A DNA stretch of 64,000 nucleotides from Chryseobacterium sp. CH21 (GTDB taxonomy: Bacteria > Bacteroidota > Bacteroidia > Flavobacteriales > Weeksellaceae). The stretch is taken from contig NZ_QICI01000107.1 of NCBI RefSeq assembly GCF_004119445.1, positions 41,513-105,512 on the forward strand, written 5' to 3'. The notes under the pieces were generated by a model, which searched no databases, had not been told where the DNA came from, and worked only from the letters and a program-made list of their open reading frames with translations. Below, one piece after another: positions 28,801 to 36,304 of this stretch. The translations under genes were made by a program, and so were the position numbers. Within the stretch, counting starts at the first letter, position 1, and each line of letters starts with the position of its first letter.

Positions 28801-30215
28801 GATTTCAGTCCACTGATACTTGTTGGTGAGAAAGCTGTCGTTTGCGGAGATTCCGGAGCGGAAATAATTCCATTGATGTAATCATGATCTCCATCTCCTT
28901 CTACCGTTACTGTTTTACTCTTCTCATCAATAACTGATTTATCTGCAACCCATTGTTTTTTAGCATAATCAAAATGGAAAATCTTAATATCTTTAGGAGA
29001 AAACAGCCCCAACCTTTTAACATCATAAGGAATGGTAATTTTTGCTTTTTTCTCCAGCTTTCCTGATACAACGGAAAATCTGTAAGCAGCATTATTCAGA
29101 GTCACATTTTTAAGTCCCTGAGATACCGCAGGAATATCTTTCTCTCTTAATTTTAAAACTTCTATATACGCTGATTCTGATGTCCCTTTTTCCATAGAAA
29201 CATTCATATTTTCATAGCTTATACTGAATTCTTTATCTTTTGAGATTTCAATTCCTTTCGGTTTTGCATAATAATGGTCAACTACCTTAAAAGATTTTGT
29301 AGAAACCGGAATTTTATAGGTATTGGTTATTCCTCCTGTAATAACAGAAAATAACCCATTTGCTTTATCTTTTTCGGAAAGCTTGATTACTTTTTCAAAT
29401 TCCCCTTTTTTTACAGTAACTACTTCGTTGTTAACAATAATATCAGACAATGAGCTGAAATTTCCTTTTACATACAACTGATCTCCTGAAAGTAAAGAAC
29501 TTACAAGCAGATTATTCTCTGATTTTTTATTTTTGTCAAAAACGACCCGCAGGTTTTTCACTTTATATTTTACCCCCGAAGCCGGTGAAGTAAATAATAT
29601 AGAATTGGAACCTGTCTTAATAAGTCCCGAATTAATAGCCTCTTTCTGATGACTCCATTTTGCACTAGGAACAATAATTCCTCCTCCTATTGCAATGTTA
29701 TGATTGATAGACCTGGATACAGATTCATGAGAGGCTAAACCAAACAAATCATATTCCAGATAAGCCACTGTATTTTCTTCCACTATAGGAATATCCACTG
29801 TGAAAAAATTATCAGAAACTACATCTTCTTCCTGGTCTGTGAAAGTACCAATTGTTCCTTCTTTTTCTTTTGATGGATAAAAATTACTGATGCCATTCAC
29901 AACATCATTATTAAATTCAGAAGAATCTTCCCTTCCCTTTTCTGTATTGACTAATACAGAAGGATATTCTCCTAAAAGAGTTTTTGTGGACGATTTTTCT
30001 GAGGATGTAATTAGATTAGAAGAATCTTCTTTTACACTCTGACCTGGTAAATCAACTCTTTCAGCAGTCCATTTACTCATCAGTTCTTTCTTAAATTTCC
30101 GTACCTTCTGCCTGTCTTCTTTGGTAAAGCTTGCACAAACAAACATACACGCAAAGAAACATATAAGCAGAAATGATTTCTTGGTAACAGGAAATTGATC
30201 CGCACGTATTTTCAT
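19881..30215 (-). CDS. Giant SpvB/TcdB/RHS-repeat polymorphic toxin
   Basis: 3444 residues. Order: N-terminal signal-like segment (SFLLICFFACMFVC); about 450 residues of beta-rich region; an SpvB-like domain near 490-530 (YPIKVPAGLGGLQPSLAIGY); a TcdB/TcaC-type middle with repeated FG-GAP/VCBS calcium loops such as DFNGDGIQD, DLNGDGYPD, DVNGDGLPD and DMNGDGFPD; many RHS/YD repeats (YDYNGN, YEYDKRGNI); the RHS core near 3115-3230 (DHLGTATFVTN, YYYGARYYNPRASIWYGVDPL, NPIKYIDPDG); and a variable C-terminal toxin of about 205 residues. The RHS part should form a shell round the toxin tip, with self-cleavage after the core. It is coupled to a T9SS-tagged partner upstream and a candidate immunity gene downstream. 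The tip (AGFPHGISTML, HHTVVLPKPVT) is not assigned to a known toxin family. Confidence 0.9.
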   Translation of the reverse strand: MKIRADQFPVTKKSFLLICFFACMFVCASFTKEDRQKVRKFKKELMSKWTAERVDLPGQSVKEDSSNLITSSEKSSTKTLLGEYPSVLVNTEKGREDSSEFNNDVVNGISNFYPSKEKEGTIGTFTDQEEDVVSDNFFTVDIPIVEENTVAYLEYDLFGLASHESVSRSINHNIAIGGGIIVPSAKWSHQKEAINSGLIKTGSNSILFTSPASGVKYKVKNLRVVFDKNKKSENNLLVSSLLSGDQLYVKGNFSSLSDIIVNNEVVTVKKGEFEKVIKLSEKDKANGLFSVITGGITNTYKIPVSTKSFKVVDHYYAKPKGIEISKDKEFSISYENMNVSMEKGTSESAYIEVLKLREKDIPAVSQGLKNVTLNNAAYRFSVVSGKLEKKAKITIPYDVKRLGLFSPKDIKIFHFDYAKKQWVADKSVIDEKSKTVTVEGDGDHDYINGIISAPESPQTTAFSPTSISGLKSADPMAAMQLMNAPTASQKGDANMNYPIKVPAGLGGLQPSLAIGYNSGAGNGWMGEGWDLQGLSAITVDTRWGTPMFGGEETELYTLDGEMLVYPGGYLPHRHNNVSETSTDITTARQPRNATGKKQFYLRKNHDFTLIEREGNSMGTYSWTVTSTNGTKSYYGGSDNSVIKNSEGQIVHWGLRMIEDAHGNRMLFTYQNNTNVNIGSGNNANGGTYFHIQKITYGKNQDYSVNFVTENSVSRKDININAKQGVKRVEPYLLNSIDVSYKTQKIRSYKSEYEEGQFSKTRLRRLYIQGYNIKYPDPLPIVDDYSFEYYNEVENNQIFGPDNTIQVSNGVSSPYGSIIGDMLKPSKINGNVSTESGLNFRAAAGLNFFYSSNDAYGHLMFGFPFGYSTAEAKNVQQLIDFNGDGIQDMIYRTSSGLTYSEGKLDIYGKLSFLPAKPILNYNSNFSFTETKTNSSGWDMGAIVYSKSSITSTSKGTTSTFLIDANSDGLVDIVNDGKVWFNKYNQGGSPEMTQHSEYTENMVVKVKPIAPPLIPPPGPKVPPIVEPEYPPTPIADVVKVWIASQDGYITINDNVSISGIDPLNPVTVLKPTDKAYYSVEIANPDYVVGGTQPNNFYHARVFLTQLNPNNLSQSFTISRYNDYYSQIINVPAGNTQYNVHGAINNANRLFVKSGDKVYIRLHKNSEDNLQIDSNPTVTYIDPATGLALRGRNMEQDQFRLNNGNYGNNFFLNNLIAPIYLDADGMANIVVSSIDFPSSTDDFTFKVIKENTITGAVTVLHSENYIQSDTPFSTQEYIGSISVSANEPVYLKFIVESDSYTNFLTNNWKNSISVGYNATTSTNGNISMSFKPEAQYPSFAVTKLKEKLDIRLTPTNPPVTGIHEFGVQINKDIANATTLGTGSFYYVIKKENHVLAKRKVTITATQGATPTLVEENMFTGQAVPGIDPVTIYTGSLTQPTFDLGFRVQVYCQTGAEYALFNKYSEYFQGKPFNVYYDTTSLLTTVWPTSVNTAMYNMKSAIYNNWGQFLYKPNNFVDYSYGTPIEAETFTGDVALQNTYSACQGLTGQALTDCVATSGNSTCQGLTGQALTDCVALNGNPNAGNNMVSQYVYPMKPFSEWIIKPRPQPMVRIDKWIGTGGRQQFSTATSFRDHEEINYFSNPIPNPPSILPTTLVNGTLSLDSTMKAISKKQSSRSNNTTSGLSVGTVSAGNSETLPLKNGSIETQTFADLNGDGYPDMVYPESIQYTNSVGSLDDIKLVATGDFPTNSYSYLKVNSLGFSFNVFSASGRIKVNGSNGNDSHANNSMPWSVGVTAGAGASEYFNSYDTGRAFWTDVNGDGLPDRIIDFNTVMLNLGKSLSEPMFYQNMASYRSRPIGGINFSIGGGLGSFANLSALSSFGFGISASAGGSGSKGTAEIVYEDINGDGLVDIIDVDNSNQSAKVRYNLGNKFDTAVPLLKSTGKVDFTEETGSYNGYVSFGGNLMLNFGPIPIIPPAILVIFIKAGAGATANLGINVSETKKTFRDMNGDGFPDLVVDTNDGFIVNYSLIGKTNKLKTVTHAVTKGQYAVNYKFTQPNYQDPHAKLVVDEVRILNPDVFSTNYTQSDATKDIVTKYTFEKSKYDRRERDNFGFEKVTSEQLSAAGSTYRKKVDTYYNTSYFLNGLIKESNILTGNDELISKVIYNYRLYRFKDNVTKIDPNYLTESFDTGGTEGRRMATVLLDKKINTRFENGGQIETTEKMEYDYNTGLVSNYTYTSPTNSYKSVIQYWGQLNNNIIGVPKQISVYDGTGSTLLRQRSTQNINANTGDIGKYIVFDGSQNIETDYTYEASGNVKTVTYPPDETSNRYSISYEYDGETGKYVARTTDAFGYISFGLYNPYLDVLIKSTDITGNSIDYAYDDYGRMLAANDPYSLIGNSTIVHTYYFDHYGIPNSNQSIKIFRAKTSHYDADHPGNLINTDSYSDFMGRLIQVKKDVDINGIERRSISGRPVFDVLGRQVYQYQPQEGDLQDNNLNLNLSQYMLANTYDHSDRITNVKYEDNVEKSIRYEIEGNLFKSIEELDHTKIETFTNAEGQIVEKINYLDNDPLSTKFEYSKVGELVKVIDPQGINTTYKYNLAGRRTEMLHPDKGLTTYVYDPAGHLTWFGTPNLMNDPSIQTHQIHYKYDKNRLTDIELPNLPSGSVNPNNVHYDYMPANSGNNSGRIITKTDGTGYTTYNYGKLGEVISETRRIFGYNIPTMEFKTDYVYDSWNRLKKLTYPDGEQLTYSYDLGGNLKKITNGSYNYIQNIKYDYYEQRTNVDYGNGTKTNYSYIDTNRRLSHFGLLNPTAQFLSNSYEYDKRGNIVRLANDVGVTPNQMGGTYAFKYGYDTLNRLIGTESDMGLNDKGGTPTTPNTSPYAQSNSHFDLKRVKYNESGGIVLKEQVHHIDQQPEPLNTYSNNYKYIPETHKVEAIIDGNVSGNQQFFEYDYNGNTIKHIDEFGAKQMFWDEQDRLKAFYSDDSGVYQYYAYDDKGERTIKYNLHGSSQLYQNGELVDPGSLSLTDYTLYPNPYVTVSLNGQYTKHYFEGSTRFASRVMDGSNIFVPLNLRTSDQGTTMREPDPSVDFKTYLEKAGVGDISSAELNALNGPTSQLGLYYLHNDHLGTATFVTNSSAQSTQFFLNLPFGETMLEQRTGVYDNPYKFNAKELDRETGLYYYGARYYNPRASIWYGVDPLAVYNPVTETQFYGDGQHNGGAYFWGNLNPYIYTYQNPIKYIDPDGKQTTGYQQNGLDELEMGFAIQSYTWSFIGDARAGVLNLASRIAGKDQRYQGDGFFGYYEIPKAQSKSIAGDLLDVTIGLAASKFGVKGGLAQETAGSSASTGKSLVRFGQEAETTESLAKQAKAAEEAGFPHGISTMLKDKIKGSDLQHKSAPKSTVESFFKVVQTGKNPKHHTVVLPKPVTSKVTEQINEIFKPVPLEQIFKQNKNDNY
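25495..25605 (-). repeat. Tandem repeat within the RHS gene
   Basis: Two adjacent copies of a ~60-bp unit encode CQGLTGQALTDCVA twice, near residues 1535-1575. The copies differ mostly at synonymous positions, so the duplication is old. Each copy has two cysteines 12 residues apart, which could form a small disulfide loop. Confidence 0.7.
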
Positions 30216-30224
30216 GATATAGTT

Positions 30225-31614
30225 TTAATCAACGATTAATTTGAAAGTTTTTATTATTTTTTTATTTTGAGTAAGATTAATGATATACGCACTCTGAACA
30301 TCCAGAGTATTCATATAGTGATTAGACTTACGATCAATATTCTCCATTTTCAAAAGCCTTCCGGTTCCATCATAAATAGAGATCACCAAATCCTCCATCG
30401 GTGGGAATGTAACCGTAAAAGTTTGTCCTTTTTTAACCGGATTTGGATAAAGATTAATTTTTGTCAGATTTAATGATAGTTCATTATTATTTGCTAATAA
30501 TTCTGTCCCTGAGTTTTGGTTTTGGCCTACTCCTCCTATTTTCCTATCTTTTAAAGGACTTATGGCAAATGTAAAATGAGCGGTATCACCATTATCAAAC
30601 TCATTCAGAAAATCGACTTTATTAAAAATGATATATTTCTCAACTTCGGCTCCTTGAATTTTTTGAGTACTTCCATCTGGCTTTTTCAAAAACATCCAAT
30701 AGGCAATTGGTAAAGAGCCTGGATTCATCGTTTCTTTCAAAACCCTTAGGGTGTAATCGGTTTTTGAAACTTTATTCCCAATAAAATTGATTTCCCAGTT
30801 TTTTTGCAAAACATCGAATTGACCGTCATTTTTCAATGCTAATTCTTTATTATCATCAGACCAGATAACAAACTGGTTGTTATCAAAAATTGCCTGATTT
30901 TCTACATTTGTTCTTTCAATAGTGTTTTTCCCAATTGTTAAAAACAGATCAGCCTGATTAGAAGACTGTTTCTGATATAACTCATTCCCGTCATCTCTGC
31001 CCAATCCTGTTGGCTTATGCTTAAATTCTTTATGTTTTTCCGGATCCCAGATTATTTTTCCATCACTATTGTAGTACTTCCCTTTTTCCAATGAAATTCC
31101 GTACTTAATTGAAAGATAGGAATGAATTTTATTAAGATCTAAAGATTTTGCCTTTCTGGGTAGAAATACCATCTCATAAAGGTTTTGATCTTCAAATTTG
31201 ATTTTTAAACTATCAGATTTTCCTTGAGTTGGATCTACTGTTGCAAGAAATGAAAAAATACTAGGTCCTTTTCTTATTTCTACATTTTTTCAGTCGTAGC
31301 CTTATAGTTATTACTTCCCAAGGATATTTTTTTTCAACATTTTCCCAAATCAATTCATCTTCTTTAGATCGATGAACAACTGTAAGAGTATGACTTTTAT
31401 TTTTACTGTATTTGATATACTTTTTAAAAATTTTATCCTTAATTCCGCAATGAAAATTGAGCAGTTTTTCATCTTTACACTTTGCTGCTTCACGGAAAGT
31501 AGGAGTCGCTTTTTCCCATAGCTGGGCATCAGATCCCACCAATTGAGAATAAGCAGAGACTGAACACGATAAACAAATTATCATGAATGCTCTAGAATAC
31601 AAAATTTTATGCAT
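30225..31614 (-). pseudogene. T9SS type A sorting-domain protein, RHS partner, two frameshifts
   Basis: Three frames join into about 465 residues if one A is restored in each of two runs (coding A8 at 31327-31334 and A6 at 31285-31290): WENVEKK, then ISLGSNNYKATTEK, then NVEIRKGPSIFSF. The start MHKILYSRAFMIICLSCSVSAYSQ is a signal peptide. The middle (SLDLNKIHSYLSIKYGISL) is the tail of a LamG-like domain often found in such proteins, and the end (INLYPNPVKKGQTF to FKLIVD) is a T9SS type A sorting domain. It stops 9 bp before the RHS gene, so it probably is the surface-anchored or secreted partner. Both breaks are one-base deletions in homopolymers and probably sequence errors. Confidence 0.8.
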
Positions 31615-31647
31615 GATAGATAGTTTTACTAAATAGCCAGTTAGCAC

Positions 31648-32135
31648 AGCTAACTAAAGTTTATTTTAAATAAAATGAACCGAATAATAAGAATCTATTA
31701 GAATTTAAGAATGCTATAATAAGAATAGATAGTAGTGATTGATTTTTTCATGGTATTATCAGGTAATAGTTTTTTGCAAATTTAAAAAACAAATAGAAAC
31801 GACAAGCTTTTATTTAACAATTTTTCACAAAAAAGGCCGAAAGACTATCAGTATTTTCATTTCGAACAAAAAAGTAATCCAATCATATCTTTATTACCCT
31901 TTATCAGTGATAGAAATTGAATGGGTAAGCTATTAATCTCAAATCCTAAAAAAGATAAAAAAAAATGATTTTTTTAATCACGTTAAGTCCATGGTTATTA
32001 ATTAGGTAAAGGCAATAAAAAAAATTTCACGAAAAATTAATTAAAAATTATCCTTCATTTTATTTTTTTATTTGAAAAAGTATTGTACCTTTGCAACCGC
32101 AAAAACGAAGTAAATATCGTTACTGATGACACCCT
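31648..32135. other. Intergenic region upstream of tRNA-Pro
   Basis: About 490 bp, very A/T-rich, with poly-A and poly-T runs. A 65-codon frame at 31739-31936 has no recognisable features and is not called. The only supported signal is the -7 like box at 32086. Confidence 0.5.
32086..32093 (+). promoter_or_regulatory. -7 box of the second tRNA-Pro/Arg pair
   Basis: TACCTTTG matches TAnnTTTG and lies 43 bp before tRNA-Pro, the same distance as in the first cluster. No good -33 element was found at the usual spacing. Confidence 0.5.
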
Positions 32136-32210
32136 CGGGGCGTAGCGTAGTCCGGTCATCGCGCCTGGTTTGGGACCAGGAGGTCGCAGGTTCGAATCCT
32201 GCCGCCCCGA
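32136..32210 (+). tRNA. tRNA-Pro (UGG), second copy
   Basis: Identical in sequence to the copy at 5464-5538, with anticodon TGG, complete acceptor stem and T arm. Confidence 0.96.
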
Positions 32211-32242
32211 CTGTTTTAATAGTTTTCTCAAAACTATTTAAT

Positions 32243-32316
32243 GGGTGCGTAGCTCAGCTGGATAGAGCATCTGCCTTCTAAGCAGACGGTCAAAGGTTCG
32301 AATCCTTTCGCGCTCA
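32243..32316 (+). tRNA. tRNA-Arg (UCU), second copy
   Basis: Identical to 5571-5644. Here the tRNA is followed directly by its own, unrelated terminator and no GIY-YIG gene, so it serves as the unoccupied counterpart of the first locus. Confidence 0.96.
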
Positions 32317-32329
32317 CTTATTATAATCA

Positions 32330-32358
32330 AGTCTTTACAGCAATGTAGAGACTTTTTT
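32330..32358 (+). terminator. Terminator of the second tRNA pair
   Basis: AGTCTTTACA pairs with TGTAGAGACT (one G-U) round a GCAA loop and is followed by TTTTT. Confidence 0.85.
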
Positions 32359-32393
32359 GTTTTTACTTAGGTCAGTATTTTAGTAAATAGGAA

Positions 32394-32425
32394 GTAAAAA
32401 AGGCTGCCTTTTTAAGACAGCCTTA
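32394..32425 (-). terminator. Terminator of the subtilase gene
   Basis: On the minus strand AAGGCTG pairs with CAGCCTT, followed by TTTTT. It lies directly after the protease stop codon. Confidence 0.8.
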
Positions 32426-32445
32426 CTAAATAATAAAGCAATGTA

Positions 32446-34761
32446 TTATCTCTTAATAAACTTATAGCTTTTTTTATCTATCATTAATAAATAACTACCA
32501 CTAACTAAAGAGGAAACATTAATTTTACTTTCTTTAAGCTGTCCTTGCAACATTACTTTTCCCGCAATATCATAGATTATGTAAGCCTCATTATCTTTTG
32601 AATTTGTTACATTGATTTCCTTATCTGCCGGGTTAGGATAAAGACCAATACCAGTACCTTTTGTATCTCTATCTGCAATTACAGAAGAAATTTTGGATAC
32701 GTTTGCATTAATATTTAAAGTATAGCAAGTAGAGCTATTAGCTCCATTATATCCGATAACCCTAGCATAGTATGTACCTGCTGATACGTTTGTTAAAGAT
32801 ACACTTTCAACTGCTGTAACTCCTTCAGATTTGCCAAGGAGACCTCCATTGGCATTATAAACATAAAGATCATAATCTACACCAATCGGGCCATTTAATT
32901 TTGCAACCAGATTTCCATTACCAACAGTAAACTTATAAAAATCTTTATCTGTTCCAGATCCTATGGCTGCAGAAATTGTTTCATTAGCATTGATAGCTGC
33001 AGCGGTAGATAACGTTTCATTAGCCTCATATGCTTTAACACATGATGGAGTCTCAGGAGTAACTACCCCAGAATCTGCCTTTCCTGTTACAATCAATGTA
33101 TAATTTTGTGAGCCCCCTACTAAAGCTCCTTTATGGCTTATCTCTATAACATATTCTCCAGCTGGTACAACACCCAGATCTACTCTTTCAAAATTATCGT
33201 TATTATTTTCCGCTTTGGCATTCGTAGACCGAGAGGTAAGTACCCATGGTCTGTAAATGGTATTATCGCTTTTACGAGTCACTTTAAGATCCAAATTATT
33301 CACCAGTCTTTTTACAGCATTATTATTGAGTTGGTTTGATGTCTGAATCGCCCCGGCTCTATCATACCATGATATGGAAACAGTTAAAGGATTAATACCG
33401 TCAGACTGTACTGTAAGCGACTCTGTTGCATTATTATTCAATGTTTTGTTATCAATAATAGAATTCTTACCTTTTCCATTAATGACCTCCACCATTTTCT
33501 TTGCATTTAATAATCCCCATCCAAACATTGCATCAGGCCCTACTACTCCCGCATCGTCAGCTGTATGCAATGCTAATCCTTTGAGCTCAGCTCCCAACAT
33601 ATATCTTTCCTGAACATTATTATGATGTTGCTGTACTAAAGACAAAGTACCAGTCACATTAGGTGATGCCATTGATGTACCTGTCATAATTCCATAGGTA
33701 TTATTACTAGCAACATTTCCATTAAACGCAACCGGAGATGTTAATTCAGTTCCATTACCTGTAATATCTGGCTTAATCCTTAAATCATCTGTAGGTCCCT
33801 GACTGCTTGAACTGTTAATAGCTACGTTTATTAAATTGCCATTTACATCAATATTAGCATCTTCCGCATTAGCAACGACTAAAACATTTTTAGATGTGGC
33901 TGATGCTGTTAATTTATCATAAAGGTCTGTTGCTCCTCCCATAGGGCTTTCATTGAGAACTCTCAAAACTCCAGCAGCATCTCTATATCTATTAAGTCCA
34001 TCATTCCCTGATGCCTTTACAGCTAGGTAAGAAGGGGCATTAAACAAAATAGTATCCCAGTCACTTGACTCATTTATATAGGCTCCAAAATACCAATCTG
34101 ATACTAATTCAGATCTCAATCCATAAGAGTGATTCGACAATAAAAGTCCTCCGGTAGCTGCATCTGTCATTTCAGCTGCATCAGAATTCCAATCATAAGA
34201 TTCAATCTGAGATGAAGAAGCCATTCCTTTAGCAGCTGCTCTTACTCCAGCTGCACCAATAGTTCCCGCAACATGGGTTGCATGATTACTATTAAGAACC
34301 GCATTAAATGTTCCATTATCTTTTCTTGTAACTCTATTTCCAAATTCAACATGAGTATTGCGCACTGCTCCTCCATCCCAAACTCCAACTATCATATTTT
34401 CACCATTAAGATTTAATCCTAAAGAACCTCCTGTGTTAAGGTGGTTTGCTCTTGTAGATTTTGCTGCATCAACATTTTTAGTTGAATAATAAATAGGTGT
34501 ACCATTCTCATCAACTCTTATTAGCTCTGAAATAGAGCCATCTTTTTCTTCAATGGCAAGAGGAATGTTATTTTTTCTTGCATATGCAACTGCCTCTACC
34601 TTATTCTGTTTAGATTTTTCAAAAAAATTGTTAGATAAGTTTTGTAATGTTTTTTGATCGTACTTTTTTGTTATTTCTCTTCTTTCAGTTTCTGTTTGTG
34701 CAAAGAAACAAGCTGAAGCAGAAAAAGTAAATAATGCACTAAAAAGGATTCTTTTTTTCAT
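32446..34761 (-). CDS. Subtilisin-like (S8) serine protease with T9SS sorting domain
   Basis: 771 residues. Signal peptide (residues 1-21), a propeptide-like region to about 110, then the S8 catalytic domain with Asp129 in VGVWDGG, His160 in NHATHVAGT and the serine near residue 362 in GTSMASP. After the catalytic domain come a beta-rich region and a PPC (pre-peptidase C-terminal) domain around DKDFYKFTVGNGNL and DYDLYVYNANGGLL. The C-terminal GLYPNPADKEINV to SYKFIKR is a type A sorting domain for export by the type IX system. It is expected to be an extracellular or cell-surface protease. It has its own terminator and a long A/T-rich upstream region. Confidence 0.95.
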   Translation of the reverse strand: MKKRILFSALFTFSASACFFAQTETERREITKKYDQKTLQNLSNNFFEKSKQNKVEAVAYARKNNIPLAIEEKDGSISELIRVDENGTPIYYSTKNVDAAKSTRANHLNTGGSLGLNLNGENMIVGVWDGGAVRNTHVEFGNRVTRKDNGTFNAVLNSNHATHVAGTIGAAGVRAAAKGMASSSQIESYDWNSDAAEMTDAATGGLLLSNHSYGLRSELVSDWYFGAYINESSDWDTILFNAPSYLAVKASGNDGLNRYRDAAGVLRVLNESPMGGATDLYDKLTASATSKNVLVVANAEDANIDVNGNLINVAINSSSSQGPTDDLRIKPDITGNGTELTSPVAFNGNVASNNTYGIMTGTSMASPNVTGTLSLVQQHHNNVQERYMLGAELKGLALHTADDAGVVGPDAMFGWGLLNAKKMVEVINGKGKNSIIDNKTLNNNATESLTVQSDGINPLTVSISWYDRAGAIQTSNQLNNNAVKRLVNNLDLKVTRKSDNTIYRPWVLTSRSTNAKAENNNDNFERVDLGVVPAGEYVIEISHKGALVGGSQNYTLIVTGKADSGVVTPETPSCVKAYEANETLSTAAAINANETISAAIGSGTDKDFYKFTVGNGNLVAKLNGPIGVDYDLYVYNANGGLLGKSEGVTAVESVSLTNVSAGTYYARVIGYNGANSSTCYTLNINANVSKISSVIADRDTKGTGIGLYPNPADKEINVTNSKDNEAYIIYDIAGKVMLQGQLKESKINVSSLVSGSYLLMIDKKSYKFIKR

Positions 34762-35388
34762 TTTTAAAATTTTAATGATTAATTATATATAAATACAGCG
34801 CTGTTCAAAATTTTTTTCATTTATATTTCTTCCATAAGAACTCATATTCAATATTTTAAAATTCTTAAAAAAATAATATCTTAATCAACAAATCCATACA
34901 CCAAATATTATTGTACTTGCCGATTCAATACGGTTTAAAGAGAAAATCTTCGTCTAAACATATAACTACATTCTTATAACTATCTCTTATGATTTCTCCA
35001 TTTATAAATTAAATTCACAAATAAAAAAAATAAAATAACAAATCATTATAAACCATAAAGACGGTAATAATTTTATCAAATTATCACTATAACAGCAAAA
35101 TAAAAACAAATAAAAATGAATACATAACAAAATAATAACTATTTAATAAAAATCACATTTTAAGATATAATTAATCAAATTATATTAATTTTTAAACCAA
35201 TAAATCACAAAAAAGAGAATTTAATACTATATAGTACCTCTTAAAAAAACAAAAAACTGGTTAAGAATTTTAAATATATTCCCCATTTGGTTTTTTTTTA
35301 TAACGTTTCTCTACATTCTACTGAAATATTATTAAAAAAACTTACTAGTCTTTAAAAATGAATACATAATTACAAAACCTTATAAAAC
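34762..35388. other. Long A/T-rich intergenic region
   Basis: About 630 bp upstream of the protease gene with no credible reading frame. AAAAATGAATACATAA occurs twice, at 35112-35127 and 35354-35369. It probably holds the protease promoter, but I could not place a TAnnTTTG box. Confidence 0.5.
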
Positions 35389-35424
35389 AAAAAAGAGGCT
35401 GTTTCAAAAGTGAAACAGCCTCTT
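35389..35424 (-). terminator. Terminator of the SH3-like protein gene
   Basis: AAGAGGCTGTTTC pairs with GAAACAGCCTCTT over 13 bp round a short loop, with a T tract on the minus strand. Confidence 0.85.
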
Positions 35425-35441
35425 AATATATTCGGAATATA

Positions 35442-36281
35442 TTATTTCAATTTGTAAGAACTTCCGTTCCAAAGATAGGTTTTGGAAGAGTTTTTTTTCT
35501 TTTCTCTGTCTTTTTCATCTACTTCCATATCTTCCACTTTCAGGATAAATGTGTTGGGAATTCCTCCTTTATCATTTGGAAAAACGTATTCTTCACTGTG
35601 ATAGTATGCACCGGCATCTCCTACGTTTGTTAACTGTGGAAGTGTAACCAGTTTTTTATCTTTAAAAAGAATATACTGATCATAGCTTGCAATTCCACAA
35701 GCTTCTCCGGAAACCATTGCTTTTAAAGTAAACTCAACATTTTGAAGTTTGTGACCACTTTCAATATTGAAAGATGCGGAGTTCAACTCTTCTCCTCTTC
35801 CTGTGTCGAAATACACCTCATCAATAAGCGTATTTCCTTCCATTACTTTTATTCCCGCAATGTTTTGTTTTTCGATCTCATTGAATTCCTTATTCTTTCT
35901 GTCAATGGTTTTGGAAAGTCCAAAAAGGAAATCATACCCATTTTTGTTTCTGTAGCCTACACAAAGATTGCCTCCCCAGATATACCCTTCCTGTGTATTT
36001 TCTCCCTTCTGATAAGAGATTTTATACCAGTTGGCATTTCTTTCTCCCAATTTCAGGACTATATTTTCTTTTTTAAGAATCATAACCTGCTGATTGGTCT
36101 GCAGCGAATCTACAATCTGAGCATTCACTCCGGGATCCAGTCTCACACGAGTCCAGTCTGTAAAAATCTTCTGGGTTTTATTTTCCTCAAAACCAAAGAC
36201 ACCATCTGCATATACTTCATTTTCCTGCGCTGTAAAAAACTGCAGCATTAGTAAAAATAAAGCTGTCCATAAAGTTTTCAT
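35442..36281 (-). CDS. Secreted protein with SH3-like (SH3b) domain
   Basis: 279 residues with an N-terminal signal peptide (MKTLWTALFLLMLQFFTAQ). Residues about 40-110 (TDWTRVRLDPGVNAQIVDSL, NANWYKISYQKGENTQEGYIWGG) fit a bacterial SH3b module, usually involved in binding cell-wall or other envelope ligands. The rest is beta-rich with no known motif, ending in a lysine-rich stretch and SSKTYLWNGSSYKLK. The function is not known. The gene lies 23 bp downstream of prmA on the same strand and may be co-transcribed. Confidence 0.65.
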   Translation of the reverse strand: MKTLWTALFLLMLQFFTAQENEVYADGVFGFEENKTQKIFTDWTRVRLDPGVNAQIVDSLQTNQQVMILKKENIVLKLGERNANWYKISYQKGENTQEGYIWGGNLCVGYRNKNGYDFLFGLSKTIDRKNKEFNEIEKQNIAGIKVMEGNTLIDEVYFDTGRGEELNSASFNIESGHKLQNVEFTLKAMVSGEACGIASYDQYILFKDKKLVTLPQLTNVGDAGAYYHSEEYVFPNDKGGIPNTFILKVEDMEVDEKDREKKKNSSKTYLWNGSSYKLK

Positions 36282-36304
36282 AGTTATATTTTGTTTTTTG
36301 TGTG

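Noticed and set aside
31739..31936. 65-codon plus-strand frame upstream of the second tRNA pair
   Set aside because: Low-complexity, lysine/phenylalanine-rich product in A/T-rich DNA with no homology-like motif.
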